Assembly (NCBI RefSeq): GCF_026005215.1
Contig: NZ_BPMA01000065.1
Location: 31,239 to 95,238, forward strand
Direction of reading: 5' to 3'
DNA length: 64,000 nucleotides
Source of the DNA: Capnocytophaga catalasegens
Lineage (GTDB): Bacteria; Bacteroidota; Bacteroidia; Flavobacteriales; Flavobacteriaceae
Part shown: piece by piece, positions 1-8,021 of the stretch
Position numbering within the stretch: the stretch's first letter is position 1
Layout of the letters: every line of letters begins with the position of its first letter
Notes under the pieces: generated by a model
The model's input: the letters and a program-made list of their open reading frames with translations, nothing else
Database searches by the model: none
Told to the model about the DNA's origin: nothing
Position numbers and translations under genes: made by a program

Positions 1-1
1 A

Positions 2-40
2 GCAGGAGAAAAAATGCTTGCAGAAGCTCAAAATCAATAA
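2..40 (+). CDS. atpD: ATP synthase F1 beta subunit, C-terminal end (partial)
   Basis: Only the last 12 codons are inside the window (ending EKMLAEAQNQ, then TAA at 38-40). The identification rests on position: atpC starts 12 bp later, and atpD-atpC is the usual pair in Bacteroidota. The tail fits the charged helical end of beta subunits but is too short to prove it alone. The protein would be the catalytic subunit of the F1 sector. Confidence 0.6.
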   Translation, partial: AGEKMLAEAQNQ

Positions 41-52
41 AAAGAATAGCTT

Positions 53-331
53 ATGTACATAGAAGTCGTAACTCCTGAGGCTATTTTGTTCAAAGGAAAA
101 GTAACAGCGGTTACATTACCAAGTGTTAAAGGAGCTTTTCAGATATTAGAAAATCACGCAGCTATTATAGCAGTTTTGGTAAAAGGTAATATAAAGATAA
201 AAGGAAGTGTACAACCTGAAATTTTTATTGAAGAACGATTTGAAAAAGAAGGGAAAGATGAATTACTTTTATCAATAAATAGTGGTATTGTTGAACATAA
301 GGATAATCATGCGATTATTTTAGCAGAATAG
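53..331 (+). CDS. atpC: ATP synthase F1 epsilon subunit
   Basis: The 92-residue product is the epsilon subunit of F-type ATP synthase, part of the central stalk that couples rotation to the catalytic head. The whole length matches the N-terminal beta-sandwich domain: it opens MYIEVVTPEAILFKGKV and carries the family pattern LPSVKGAFQILENHA near residues 22-36. The C-terminal helical hairpin that inhibits ATPase in longer epsilon subunits is absent, as is common in Bacteroidota. It lies 12 bp after the end of atpD and is followed by a good hairpin terminator, so it is the last gene of its operon. The ATG start has no competitor. Confidence 0.93.
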   Translation: MYIEVVTPEAILFKGKVTAVTLPSVKGAFQILENHAAIIAVLVKGNIKIKGSVQPEIFIEERFEKEGKDELLLSINSGIVEHKDNHAIILAE

Positions 332-351
332 AGAATTTAACTTATAAAAAG

Positions 352-380
352 AATCCAACTTTCGTAGAGAGTTGGATTTT
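352..380 (+). terminator. Intrinsic terminator after atpC
   Basis: A perfect 9-bp inverted repeat (AATCCAACT and AGTTGGATT) with a 9-nt loop is followed by T residues, 20 bp after the atpC stop. It ends the atp transcript before the membrane glycosyltransferase gene. Confidence 0.85.
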
Positions 381-436
381 TGCTATAAAATGTTTAATAA
401 ATTGATTACCTTTGCAGGGAAATAAGATAAAATTCA

Positions 437-1600
437 ATGATAAAGCTATTAAAAGACTACAGATTCGTTACCATACTTTGGTCTACATTGGCTTTTGCTA
501 CTGTAATTCAGAATGTATTTGTAAGAGAGAAGAATAATAATTATTTAATATTCAAAGGAGTTTTTGCACATACGATTCAAAAGTTGTCTCTTTATGTTCC
601 ATATCCTGCAGAATACTTTGATGTGAATCATTATGGGATTCTATTCAGTGCAGTGATTGCTCCATTTGCTGTTTTGCCCAATTGGTTGGGTTGTACGCTT
701 TGGATAATGGCTAATACGCTCTTTCTATACTGGGCAATACGCCAACTACCTCTTAAACAATGGCAAATAATAGGTATAATGCTTATTGCAGCTCACGATT
801 TATACACAGCAGCTGCTATGCAACAGTTCAATATTAGTGTAATAGCTCTTTTAGTAGGTGCATTTGCCTTTATAGAGAAAGGAAAAAGCCATTGGGCTAC
901 GTTACTTATCGTTATAGGAACGCTAACGAAGATTTATGGCATTGTAGGACTTGCTTTTTTCTTCTTTTCGAAAGATAAAATTCGTTTTATATGGTCTGGA
1001 ATATTGTGGTTAGGCATTTTATTTTGTTTACCGATGCTTTATTCCTCACCAGAATATGTACTATCTCAGTATAAAGAATGGATAGAACGATTAGTAGCCA
1101 AAAATGATTCTAATATGAACACTTTACAATACAATCTTCAAAATCTTTCTCTTTTAGGATTCTTACAACGAACAGGAATTTTTAACAATAATCTTGCAGT
1201 AATTGCCTCAGGACTTGCACTATTTGCCTTACCGTATTTACGTTTTAATCAATATAGAAATAAAGACTTCCGATTGATGTTTTTGGCTTCGGTAAGTATG
1301 TTTTTATGTTTGTTTAGTACTGGAACTGAGAATAGTACTTATATAATAGCTTATGTAGGTGTCGGAATATGGTTCGTAGCCACACCCAATCAAAATAAAT
1401 GGCTTAAAATAACGCTCCTAATCCTTGCAATACTGGGTTCACTTTCACCAACAGACTTATTTAAACCGCTAAAAGAAGGTTATATTATCAAATATTCGCT
1501 TCGAGCTGTGCCAGTAGCCATACTTTGGCTGGTAATGATTTGGGAAATGTGTGTTTTAGACTATAAAAGTAAGGAATTACCCGAAAAAATAAATGAATAA
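437..1600 (+). CDS. GT87-family (DUF2029) polyprenyl-phosphate-dependent glycosyltransferase
   Basis: A 387-residue polytopic membrane protein with about nine or ten hydrophobic segments spread over its length. An acidic, hydrophilic first outer loop follows the first segment, and PYPAEYFDVNHYGILFSAVI near residues 55-75 resembles the DUF2029/GT87 group of alpha-mannosyltransferases, which use polyprenyl-phosphate sugars on the outer face of the inner membrane. The next gene overlaps it by 8 bp and encodes a GtrB/DPM1-like synthase that would make the lipid-linked donor, so the two probably form a donor-plus-transferase pair. The acceptor is unknown. Family assignment is by overall pattern, so the exact sugar is inference. 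Confidence 0.72.
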   Translation: MIKLLKDYRFVTILWSTLAFATVIQNVFVREKNNNYLIFKGVFAHTIQKLSLYVPYPAEYFDVNHYGILFSAVIAPFAVLPNWLGCTLWIMANTLFLYWAIRQLPLKQWQIIGIMLIAAHDLYTAAAMQQFNISVIALLVGAFAFIEKGKSHWATLLIVIGTLTKIYGIVGLAFFFFSKDKIRFIWSGILWLGILFCLPMLYSSPEYVLSQYKEWIERLVAKNDSNMNTLQYNLQNLSLLGFLQRTGIFNNNLAVIASGLALFALPYLRFNQYRNKDFRLMFLASVSMFLCLFSTGTENSTYIIAYVGVGIWFVATPNQNKWLKITLLILAILGSLSPTDLFKPLKEGYIIKYSLRAVPVAILWLVMIWEMCVLDYKSKELPEKINE

Positions 1601-2540
1601 TCCTATGAAAACTAAGCAAATCGACATCGTAGTTCCGTGTTATAACGAATCGGGAAATATTTCGGTATTATATGAAGCGATACAGAAGGTTTTTTCTGAA
1701 AAATCTCTTGAAAACTACACATATAATCTGATATTTGTGAATGATGGAAGCTCCGATGACTCATTAGAGATATTGCAAAGACTGAGCAATCAGTATGAAA
1801 ATGTGAAATACATATCCTTCTCGCGTAATTTTGGACATCAACTGGCTGTAAAAGCAGGTCTTGATGCTGCAATGGGCGATGCAGTTATCTCAATGGATGC
1901 CGATTTGCAACATCCACCAGCACTAATCCCTGAACTTGTCAAAAAATGGGAAGAAGGAAACCAAGTAGTAGCTACAATTCGAGAGTATGCCCCCAATGCA
2001 GCCAATAAAATCAAAAAATCATCTAAATATTTTTATAAAATACTGAATTTAATTTCTGATATTGAAATAAAAGATGGTGCAGCGGACTTTCGTTTGCTTG
2101 ATAAATCTGTAATATCGGTAATTCGGTCAATGGATGAGAACGAACCTTTCCTTAGAGGAATGATACCTTGGGCTGGATTTAAACAAATTTACATTCCTTA
2201 TATTGCACAAAAAAGACATTCGGGCGAAACGAAATACACATTGAAGAAAATGCTACATTTAGCACTTGCAGGAGTTACTGCATTTAGTGTAAAGCCTTTG
2301 TATTTTGCTGTATATTTAGGTTTTGCCTTTTCAATTCTGTCTATTTTGTATGTTCCTTATGTAATTTTTTCTTTTATAAACGGAACAGAAATATCAGGTT
2401 GGGCATCACTTATTATGACGATTGTTTTTTTTGGAGGATTACAACTTATAATTCTTGGAATAATCGGAATTTATATCGGAAAAATATTCAAACAGACTAA
2501 AAATAGACCAAATTATATCATACAAGAAAGAAAATTATAA
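1593..2540 (+). CDS. GT2 glycosyltransferase, GtrB/DPM1-like polyprenyl-phosphate sugar synthase
   Basis: The 315-residue product has a GT-A fold: VPCYNESGNI near residue 14, FVNDGSSDDS near 48, and the donor-binding DADLQHPP near 102, with KDGAADFRLL later. Two C-terminal transmembrane helices (about 230-300) are typical of GtrB-type synthases that load a sugar from a nucleotide donor onto undecaprenyl phosphate. It overlaps the upstream GT87 gene by 8 bp, so translation is probably coupled. A second ATG lies four codons in (1605), and the true start could be either. A block of 21-bp repeats begins directly after its stop codon. Confidence 0.88.
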   Translation: MNNPMKTKQIDIVVPCYNESGNISVLYEAIQKVFSEKSLENYTYNLIFVNDGSSDDSLEILQRLSNQYENVKYISFSRNFGHQLAVKAGLDAAMGDAVISMDADLQHPPALIPELVKKWEEGNQVVATIREYAPNAANKIKKSSKYFYKILNLISDIEIKDGAADFRLLDKSVISVIRSMDENEPFLRGMIPWAGFKQIYIPYIAQKRHSGETKYTLKKMLHLALAGVTAFSVKPLYFAVYLGFAFSILSILYVPYVIFSFINGTEISGWASLIMTIVFFGGLQLIILGIIGIYIGKIFKQTKNRPNYIIQERKL

Positions 2541-2750
2541 GTAATTTGATAAAAAATGTATGTAATTGAAAAAATAATCAATGTAATTAAATAAAAATAT
2601 ATTGAAAAATACTATAAATTTGTTGTAATTGAATAAAAAATATTTGCAATAGATAAAAAATGATATGAAGTATAATAAAAATATTGTGAAATATAATAAA
2701 AATTAAGTGTAATTCATAATCAATATATTTCAATTAAATAAAAATAAAAT
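2541..2750. repeat. Degenerate 21-bp tandem repeat array, about 10 units
   Basis: Units begin at 2541, 2562, 2583, 2604, 2625, 2646, 2667, 2688, 2709 and 2730, always 21 bp apart. The recurring pattern is GTAATT followed by an A-rich stretch such as GAATAAAAAATAT. Units differ by several bases, but phase is kept exactly. There is no open reading frame. The array starts at the base after the GT2 stop codon and ends 61 bp before the promoter of the next gene. Twenty-one bases is two helical turns, so the A-tracts lie on one face of the DNA, which suggests curvature or an array of protein sites. Confidence 0.75.
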
Positions 2751-2810
2751 ACATTTTCAAAGTGAAAAAATATAGGTTCATAAAAATTTTAAAAAATAAA
2801 TCGTAAAAAA

Positions 2811-2842
2811 TTTGTTTATTAAAATAAAAATATGTAATTTAG
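2811..2842 (+). promoter_or_regulatory. Bacteroidota-type promoter for the helical protein gene
   Basis: A -33 box TTTG (2811-2814) and a -7 box TAATTTAG (2835-2842) are separated by 20 bp. The transcript would start near 2848, giving a leader of about 30 nt before the ATG at 2880. Confidence 0.65.
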
Positions 2843-2879
2843 CCTCGAATATTTCTATAACCAAATTAATTGTATTATT

Positions 2880-3572
2880 ATGAAAGTTTCAAATAATTTA
2901 AAAAAGGAAAATTACACAGCAGTAGCTGAATTTATGTTGGTAAGTTTTGAGCGAGATTTGTCAGAATTTACAAAAAGTTTTAAAACGATAGATGAAGAGT
3001 ATTTATCGAAGTTCAAAAGTGCAATAACCGATGCTAAAAGTCTCGGTTCGGCAATGGCAATTCAGGCAGAACAGAAAAATGTTACTAAAAAGCTATATGA
3101 ATATGCTGACCAGCTCAAAGATATGATTGCATTTTTGAAACGATATGCCGAAAAAGCCAATTTGGAAACAACAATACTCGGTCGGATAGCTACATCGCTT
3201 CGTGCAAAGAATATAGAAAAGTCCGTAATCGATACAAGGGCTGCGCTACCTTATTTTATAGAAAATAAAGATAAGATGACTGATATGCCTGAAGGTTTTT
3301 TAGATAAAATAGAACCTATAATTGACAATTTTGAGAAGCTGAATATTTCTCAAAACTCGCTAATGAACCAACGAAAACAAATAACCAGCGAAAGTAAAGA
3401 TGTATATCAAAAGCTGTACGTGTACATTAGCGAAATAGCCGATATGGGCAAGATGATTTATAAGCAAAGCACCAAAAAAGATGAATACACGATTTCAAAA
3501 ATCCTTTCGCGTATGAGCTATACGGATAAAAAGAAAGAAGTGAAAGCAGAAATGCCTAAAAAAGAAGCGTAA
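2880..3572 (+). CDS. Alpha-helical protein of unknown function
   Basis: A 230-residue, lysine- and glutamate-rich protein with no signal peptide or membrane segment. Nearly the whole chain reads as long amphipathic helices, with a short break around ALPYFIENKDKM near residue 121. I do not recognise a named family. In length, helix content and layout it resembles the DUF6261-like protein at 46887-47642, and both genes sit behind in-phase AT-rich tandem repeats and their own promoter, so they may be distant relatives. That relationship is inference. Its start is well placed: ATG about 30 nt after a good promoter. It is probably transcribed alone. Confidence 0.75.
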   Translation: MKVSNNLKKENYTAVAEFMLVSFERDLSEFTKSFKTIDEEYLSKFKSAITDAKSLGSAMAIQAEQKNVTKKLYEYADQLKDMIAFLKRYAEKANLETTILGRIATSLRAKNIEKSVIDTRAALPYFIENKDKMTDMPEGFLDKIEPIIDNFEKLNISQNSLMNQRKQITSESKDVYQKLYVYISEIADMGKMIYKQSTKKDEYTISKILSRMSYTDKKKEVKAEMPKKEA

Positions 3573-3678
3573 TAGTTTTTTTATTATAGATATATTACTT
3601 CTATATAGGTAAAATTAGCTAAAAAATTCAGAAAATATCTGGAAAAATTGTTATTATGTTAAAAAAATTGAATTTATA

Positions 3679-4449
3679 ATGATATATCTTTCGTTTGATA
3701 TAGAAGAATTCGATATGCCTAAGGAATACGGCTATGAAATTGACTTTCAAAGGCAAATAGCTATATCTCGAGAGGGTACAATAGCTATTTTGGATTTGTT
3801 AAAGAAGCATAAAGTTAAGGCAACTTTCTTTTCTACGGTTGTTTTTGCTCAAAATTGTCCTGATTTGATAGAACGACTTTTGGAAGAAGGACACGAATTG
3901 GCTTCACATACATATTATCATTCCGAATTTGAAATTTCACATCTGAAAGAATCGAAAGAAGCCTTAGAAAAGCAATTCCAAACCGAAGTAAAAGGACTCC
4001 GAATGCCGAGAATGGCGGAAATAGCTTCCGAAGATGTAAAAAAAGCAGGGTATATGTATAATTCATCTGTTAATCCGACTGTTTTACCTGGGAGATATAA
4101 CAAAATAGGAGTGTCAAAATGTATTTTTTGGGAGAGAGAACTCTTACAAATTCCTGCGGGAGTAAGTCCATTGATGCGAATACCTCTTTTTTGGTTGTCA
4201 TTTCATAATTTTCCGCAGTGGTTTTATCATTATTTGCTCAAACGAACTGTAAAATATCGGAAATACGCTACTTTATATTTTCATCCTTGGGAATTTACGG
4301 ATTTACATCACAAAGAATTCAATTTCCCGAGTTATGTAATGAAAAACACGGGAGAAAAGATGATAGAACGCTTCGACAAGCTACTGAAATTCATCAATGA
4401 AAATCAGTGGAATACAAGATTGTATCGCGATTTTTTAGAAAAAACCTAA
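3679..4449 (+). CDS. Polysaccharide deacetylase family protein (NodB domain)
   Basis: The 256-residue product has the NodB homology domain (carbohydrate esterase family 4). It opens with SFDIEEFD, whose aspartates at 7 and 12 fit the catalytic/metal motif. The metal-binding H-x3-H pair is seen in ASHTYYH (His77 and His81), and GLRMPR near 104-109 matches the arginine-containing third motif. No signal peptide is present, so it probably acts in the cytoplasm or at the inner face of the membrane on a lipid-linked or nucleotide-linked N-acetyl sugar. The DIEEFD form is seen in exopolysaccharide-associated deacetylases. No glycan operon lies beside it apart from the GT87/GT2 pair upstream, so the substrate is unknown. 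Confidence 0.85.
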   Translation: MIYLSFDIEEFDMPKEYGYEIDFQRQIAISREGTIAILDLLKKHKVKATFFSTVVFAQNCPDLIERLLEEGHELASHTYYHSEFEISHLKESKEALEKQFQTEVKGLRMPRMAEIASEDVKKAGYMYNSSVNPTVLPGRYNKIGVSKCIFWERELLQIPAGVSPLMRIPLFWLSFHNFPQWFYHYLLKRTVKYRKYATLYFHPWEFTDLHHKEFNFPSYVMKNTGEKMIERFDKLLKFINENQWNTRLYRDFLEKT

Positions 4450-4502
4450 AAATAGTTGATTGAGTTAAAAGAATTTCGAATTAAATAATAATAATAAAAA
4501 TT

Positions 4503-5108
4503 ATGACAACAATAACGAATATCAATCAATTAGATATGGACGGCATTTATTCGTATGCTGACTATCTACTTTGGAAGTTTGAAGAACGAGTAGAACTTAT
4601 TAAAGGAAAAATATTTAAAATGTCGCCTGAACCCAGTAGAAGACATCAAGAAGTTTCGGGGAATTTATTTGGAGAAATACATAATGTATTCAAGGGACAT
4701 AAATGTAAATTATATGCTGCTCCATTCGATGTTCGTTTACCGATGTTGGCTTCCTCTCCTTTGGAGAGGACGGTAGGAGAGGATAAAATTCTTACCGTAG
4801 TTCAGCCAGACCTTTGCGTGGTGTGCGATTTGAACAAACTTGATGAGAAAGGCTGTATCGGAGCTCCGGACTTGATAATAGAAATACTTTCACCGAGCAA
4901 TTCTAAAAAAGAATTAAAAAACAAATTTGATTTATACGAAGAATCGGGTGTGAAAGAGTATTGGATTGTTTATCCTAATGAAGAAAATTTGTATATCAAT
5001 GTATTAGAAAATGGAAAATACAAAACATCAAGACCTATAATTGATGGTTATGTTACTTCAATTGTTTTTCCTGATTTGAAAATACATACTTCAGATATTT
5101 TTAGATAG
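4503..5108 (+). CDS. Uma2 family protein (DUF820, PD-(D/E)XK nuclease fold)
   Basis: The 201-residue protein matches the Uma2/DUF820 family of restriction-endonuclease-like fold proteins, whose role is not settled. The likely active-site residues are Asp103 in QPDLCVVCD and Glu127 in PDLIIEILSPSN, followed by a lysine-rich helix (Lys135-Lys136). The stretch from about Ala83 to Asp94 (LASSPLERTVGEDK) is an insertion in the loop that usually joins FDVRLP to TVVQPD. It is encoded by a perfect palindrome, so a small repetitive element seems to have entered in frame. The gene stands alone 54 bp after the deacetylase gene. Confidence 0.85.
   Translation: MTTITNINQLDMDGIYSYADYLLWKFEERVELIKGKIFKMSPEPSRRHQEVSGNLFGEIHNVFKGHKCKLYAAPFDVRLPMLASSPLERTVGEDKILTVVQPDLCVVCDLNKLDEKGCIGAPDLIIEILSPSNSKKELKNKFDLYEESGVKEYWIVYPNEENLYINVLENGKYKTSRPIIDGYVTSIVFPDLKIHTSDIFR
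4752..4783. repeat. Palindromic element inserted in frame in the Uma2 gene
   Basis: A perfect hairpin (TCCTCTCC, loop TTT, GGAGAGGA; 4752-4770) is followed by a direct copy of the right arm, GGAGAGGA (4776-4783). Sequences of the type CCTCTCCTTTGGAGAGG recur as interspersed palindromes in many bacterial genomes. Here the element is read in frame without a stop and adds about 12 residues to the protein. Confidence 0.7.
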
Positions 5109-5168
5109 ATTATGGATAAGCAAATGCAATAGAGTACTTTTGAAATAGAAAAATTAAAATAGTGAAAG

Positions 5169-6125
5169 ATGAATTTTTTTAAAAAAATATTTTCTTCGGA
5201 AAAGAAAGAAACCTTAGATAAGGGATTAGAGAAATCAAAAACAAGTTTTTTTGATAAATTAGGACGTGCAATAGCAGGAAAATCTAAAGTAGATGATGAT
5301 GTATTGGACGAACTTGAAGGGGTATTGGTAAGTAGCGATGTCGGAGTTAGTACAACGCTAAAAATAATTGACCGAATACAAGAACGGGTTTCCAAAGATA
5401 AATATTTGGGAACAAGCGAACTTAATAAAATCCTTCGAGAAGAAATTGCAGGACTTTTATCCGAAACAAAAAGTGGTGAAGATACCGATTTTGTTATTCC
5501 AACCGATAAAAAACCATATGTAATAATGGTTGTAGGCGTTAATGGTGCTGGAAAAACAACAACAATTGGCAAATTAGCTTATCAATTTAAGAAAAAAGGA
5601 TACAAAGTAGTGCTTGGAGCTGCCGATACGTTTCGTGCAGCAGCTATAGACCAGCTTCAAGTATGGGCAGAACGCGTACAAGTACCTATAATAAAACAAC
5701 AGATAGGCAGCGATCCAGCATCGGTGGCGTATGATACACTATCATCTGCTGTAGCACAGAACGCCGATGTAGTGATAATCGATACCGCAGGACGTTTACA
5801 CAACAAAATTAACCTGATGAACGAACTTACGAAAGTAAAACGCGTAATGCAAAAGGTGATAATAGACGCTCCACACGATGTACTATTAGTTTTAGATGGT
5901 TCAACAGGGCAAAATGCTTTTGAACAAGCCAAACAATTTACCAAAGCGACTGAAGTAACAGCTTTAGCCGTTACCAAATTGGACGGAACAGCCAAAGGAG
6001 GCGTTGTAATAGGCATTTCAGACGAGTTTCAAATCCCCGTAAAATATATAGGAATAGGCGAGGGGATAGAACATCTGCAAGTATTTAATAAATACGAATT
6101 TGTAGATTCATTTTTTAAAGACTAA
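5169..6125 (+). CDS. ftsY: Signal recognition particle receptor FtsY
   Basis: The 318-residue SRP receptor GTPase docks SRP-bound ribosomes at the membrane translocon. The N-domain helices (to about 110) lead into the NG GTPase: P-loop GVNGAGKTTT near 123-132, DTFRAAA near 153-159, DTAGR at 205-209 and TKLDG at 269-273. The acidic A-domain found in longer FtsY proteins is nearly absent, and a basic N-terminus (MNFFKKIF) probably contacts the membrane. In many Flavobacteriia ftsY follows rpmB-rpmG-DUF4295. Here that block is far away at 51.6-52.2 kb, so the synteny is broken. Confidence 0.96.
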   Translation: MNFFKKIFSSEKKETLDKGLEKSKTSFFDKLGRAIAGKSKVDDDVLDELEGVLVSSDVGVSTTLKIIDRIQERVSKDKYLGTSELNKILREEIAGLLSETKSGEDTDFVIPTDKKPYVIMVVGVNGAGKTTTIGKLAYQFKKKGYKVVLGAADTFRAAAIDQLQVWAERVQVPIIKQQIGSDPASVAYDTLSSAVAQNADVVIIDTAGRLHNKINLMNELTKVKRVMQKVIIDAPHDVLLVLDGSTGQNAFEQAKQFTKATEVTALAVTKLDGTAKGGVVIGISDEFQIPVKYIGIGEGIEHLQVFNKYEFVDSFFKD

Positions 6126-6191
6126 ATCGCTGAAAAAGAACGAAAAATATATAGAACAAAAAAATTAGTTAATAAATAAAAAAATAAAAAT

Positions 6192-7976
6192 ATGAACTTT
6201 TTAAAAAATATTTTAGCATCAATTATCGGAGTTATGATAGCCATAGGCATTTTCTTTTTCTTGCTAATCGTATTTATTTCATTGGCAGGTTCAGGTATGG
6301 AAAGCAAAATTTCGGTAAAAGACAATAGCATTTTGGTATTAAATTTTGAAGAAAAAGTAAATGATTTTGCTCAAAAAGTAATTATTGAAGATTTCGACTT
6401 CGATGACCAAGATTATAATGGATTAAATTTGATTATCAAAGCAATACAATACGCCAAAACAGATGATAAGATAAAAGGAATTTCTATAAAATCAGCAGAA
6501 GGTATTCAAGGATATGCACAACTGAAAGAACTTCGTGATGCCGTTGCCGATTTTAAGAACTCCGGTAAGTTTATATATTCATTCAATCAACAAGATATGA
6601 TTTCGCAACGAGACTACTACTTACAAAGTGTTGCAGATTCGATATTTATAGGTGTAACAAGTCAAATAATGTTACAAGGATTGGGCGCTAATGTCAATTA
6701 TTACAAAGATTTTCAAGAGAAAATCGGAATAAAAATGGAAGTATTCAGACACGGGAAATACAAAAGCGCTGTAGAACCTTATCTTGATAACAAAATGAGT
6801 GATGCCAATCGAGAACAAATAACAGAACGCCTTTTATCTATCTGGAACAACTATACCGAAACCATTCAAAAGAGCAGAAATATATCAAAAGAGAAACTTA
6901 ATCAGATAGCAGATAGCCTTGGAGGGAGAACACCTAAGTTAGCGCTTCAAAACAAGTTAATCGATGGGGTGCGATACAGAGACCAATATGAGAAATTGCT
7001 TTGCAAATCAACAAAAACCGATAAAGTAAAAGATTTGAACTTCATCTCAATTGAAAAATACACCGAAGCTGTAGCACAAAAACTCAAAAATGAAAAGAAA
7101 AAAGACCAACGTATTGCTGTAATTTATGCCGAAGGAACAATTGTTTCAGGAAAATCAGATTCAAATGTCGTTGGAGATGAAACAATTATTGAAGCACTAA
7201 GAGAAGCACGAGAAGAAGAAAAGGTAAAAGCCATTATATTACGTATCAATTCGCCCGGAGGAAGTGCATTAGCTTCGGAACTAATTCATAGAGAAATAGA
7301 ACTTACCAAAAAAGAAAAACCCGTATATGTATCAATGAGTAATTTGGCTGCATCGGGTGGGTATTACATTGCATGTAATGCAAATCGTATTTTTGCAGAT
7401 GCCGAAACCATTACAGGTTCTATCGGAGTGTTTATGACCATACCCAATGTTGCTGCACTATCCGAAAAAATTGGTATAACGAACGAACAAGTAGGTACAA
7501 ATCGATATTCAACGGGTATTTATCGAGGATATAATATAGAAGAAGTTACTTCACCCGAAGTAACCAAACTCATAACCGAAGGAATAGAAGAATTTTACAA
7601 TACATTTGTACAACGAGTAGCCGAAGGACGTAAAATGTCCCCAGAAGCAGTCAATGAAATAGCACAAGGACGTGTATGGACTGGTACAGATGCACTCAAA
7701 AATGGACTAATTGATGAAATAGGTTCTTTACAAGATGTTCTATCGTATGTAGCCAAAGAACATAATATAAAAGAATATTCAACCAATGTTTATCCTGTCT
7801 TTAAACTTAATTTTAAAGAATTATTGAAGAAAAAATCTCCTTTTTCAATCAATACAGAAGAAATTATAAGCAATGAAATAGGAAAAGAAGCTTACAAAAC
7901 ACTCAAAAAAATTCAACAAATGGGACAAATAGAAGGATTACAAGCCCGTTTACCATATGATATAGAAATAAAATAA
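6192..7976 (+). CDS. sppA: Signal peptide peptidase SppA, 67K type
   Basis: A 594-residue membrane-anchored S49 serine protease that degrades cleaved signal peptides. One transmembrane helix (about 10-33) is followed by two tandem S49 domains, as in the long E. coli-type enzyme. The general-base lysine is Lys191 in GKYKSAVEP, and the nucleophile is Ser388 in NLAASGGYY, matching the Lys-Ser dyad split between the two halves. RINSPGGSALASE near 361-373 is the conserved oxyanion-loop region. It follows ftsY by 66 bp and precedes rsgA by about 45 bp, so the three could be co-transcribed, though the genes serve different processes. Confidence 0.95.
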   Translation: MNFLKNILASIIGVMIAIGIFFFLLIVFISLAGSGMESKISVKDNSILVLNFEEKVNDFAQKVIIEDFDFDDQDYNGLNLIIKAIQYAKTDDKIKGISIKSAEGIQGYAQLKELRDAVADFKNSGKFIYSFNQQDMISQRDYYLQSVADSIFIGVTSQIMLQGLGANVNYYKDFQEKIGIKMEVFRHGKYKSAVEPYLDNKMSDANREQITERLLSIWNNYTETIQKSRNISKEKLNQIADSLGGRTPKLALQNKLIDGVRYRDQYEKLLCKSTKTDKVKDLNFISIEKYTEAVAQKLKNEKKKDQRIAVIYAEGTIVSGKSDSNVVGDETIIEALREAREEEKVKAIILRINSPGGSALASELIHREIELTKKEKPVYVSMSNLAASGGYYIACNANRIFADAETITGSIGVFMTIPNVAALSEKIGITNEQVGTNRYSTGIYRGYNIEEVTSPEVTKLITEGIEEFYNTFVQRVAEGRKMSPEAVNEIAQGRVWTGTDALKNGLIDEIGSLQDVLSYVAKEHNIKEYSTNVYPVFKLNFKELLKKKSPFSINTEEIISNEIGKEAYKTLKKIQQMGQIEGLQARLPYDIEIK

Positions 7977-8021
7977 AATAGATAGATTGTAAGAGAGTAT
8001 AAACTTCGCTAGTAAGTGTGT

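Noticed and set aside
4752..4783. Internal transcription terminator in the Uma2 gene
   Set aside because: The hairpin has no T-run after it and is read through as coding sequence.
5048..5572. 174-codon minus-strand frame over ftsY
   Set aside because: Shadow of ftsY and the end of the Uma2 gene, with no family resemblance.
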